Positions 63,878 through 64,000 of a DNA stretch of 64,000 bases are shown here, in pieces. Below the pieces are notes generated by a model. That model saw only the letters and a list, made by a program, of their open reading frames with translations. It ran no database searches and had not been told where the DNA came from. The stretch is from contig JARLHR010000109.1 of NCBI GenBank assembly GCA_031292145.1, positions 1-64,000 on the forward strand. Reading direction: 5' to 3'. Source of the stretch: Clostridium sp. (GTDB taxonomy: Bacteria; Bacillota; Clostridia; Clostridiales; Clostridiaceae). Each line of letters starts with the position of its first letter. Within the stretch, counting starts at the first letter, position 1. The translations under genes and the position numbers were made by a program.

Positions 63878-64000
63878 ATGCATAAAATGTTATCTAAAGA
63901 TGCATATGGTGGAGTAGATGGTAAAGACTATGTTCCTTACGTTTCCAGTGGGTCAAAATTGGGTGGAAATGTTGCTGTATTAATAATTGGTATAATTTTG
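63878..64000 (+). CDS. OPT-family oligopeptide transporter, N-terminal part
   Basis: 41 codons visible from ATG 63878 (AAGGAGG upstream): LSKDAYGGVDGKDYVPYV, then a glycine-led first helix GGNVAVLIIGIIL. This opening is that of bacterial OPT/YSL transporters of ~640 residues. The rest is outside the window. Together with pepD it suggests uptake and cleavage of peptides. Confidence 0.75.
   Translation, partial: MHKMLSKDAYGGVDGKDYVPYVSSGSKLGGNVAVLIIGIIL

Noticed and set aside
1-64000. Integrative element or prophage covering the window
   Set aside because: No integrase, tRNA attachment site or structural phage genes; only one antirepressor fragment and small repeats.

Overview
The DNA is AT-rich and low-GC, uses AGGAGG-type ribosome binding sites with ATG, GTG and TTG starts, and carries families typical of Clostridium sensu stricto: a CD3324-like protein, DUF4865, an HXXEE protein, YczE with a MocR regulator, and bacterial group II introns. 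A Clostridium of the solventogenic/saccharolytic type is the best inference. No rRNA or tRNA gene is visible to pin the species.

Layout. 1-0.5 kb: 3' end of a group II intron whose 3' exon is the end of a SAM methyltransferase. 0.5-5.3 kb: small-enzyme island (SRPBCC, GNAT, phosphoesterase, ICMT-like and HXXEE membrane proteins). 5.4-7.2 kb: a DXS-like enzyme on the minus strand. 7.3-13 kb: HIT, Nudix, HAD, S41 protease and CPBP protease genes separated by gene remnants. 13.4-18.1 kb: radical SAM + phosphoesterase operon, carbon-nitrogen hydrolase + HAD pair, second HIT protein. 18.1-22.7 kb: a partly decayed duplicate of the left end of the window, GNATs and four copies of a ~200-bp repeat. 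22.7-24.5 kb: CDF metal transporter and two paralogous small secreted proteins. 25-34 kb: regulator/effector modules (MerR-methyltransferase fusion, XRE, MerR with CPBP protease) and a probable type I toxin-antitoxin locus. 34-42.5 kb: HAD, ArsR-like, MBL, TrmB plus split TSUP permease, and LysR facing a DUF4865-tautomerase-CMD-isochorismatase group. 42.9-47.5 kb: AraC-methyltransferase fusion, MarR plus hydrolase, Lrp, aldo-keto reductase. 47.6-52.6 kb: MocR/YczE pair, CCG-domain Fe-S protein, berberine-bridge oxidase. 53-55.8 kb: MarR plus MATE pump. 56.7-61.4 kb: an ABC-F gene with a nonsense codon and an inserted group II intron. 61.6-64 kb: CD3324-like protein, aminoacyl-histidine dipeptidase and the start of an OPT-family peptide transporter.

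Two themes stand out. First, decay: about twenty genes are truncated, frameshifted, nonsense-mutated or internally deleted, often with both ends kept. Second, modularity: small regulator + effector units (MerR, MarR) are repeatedly preceded by copies of an unrecognised small-peptide cassette and followed by copies of a ~45-nt hairpin motif. Several regulators have visible matched operators or 19-bp-spacer MerR promoters, so regulation can be read from the DNA. The most notable candidates are the small-peptide cassette family, the toxin/antisense-RNA locus, and the frame-restoring intron in the ABC-F gene.
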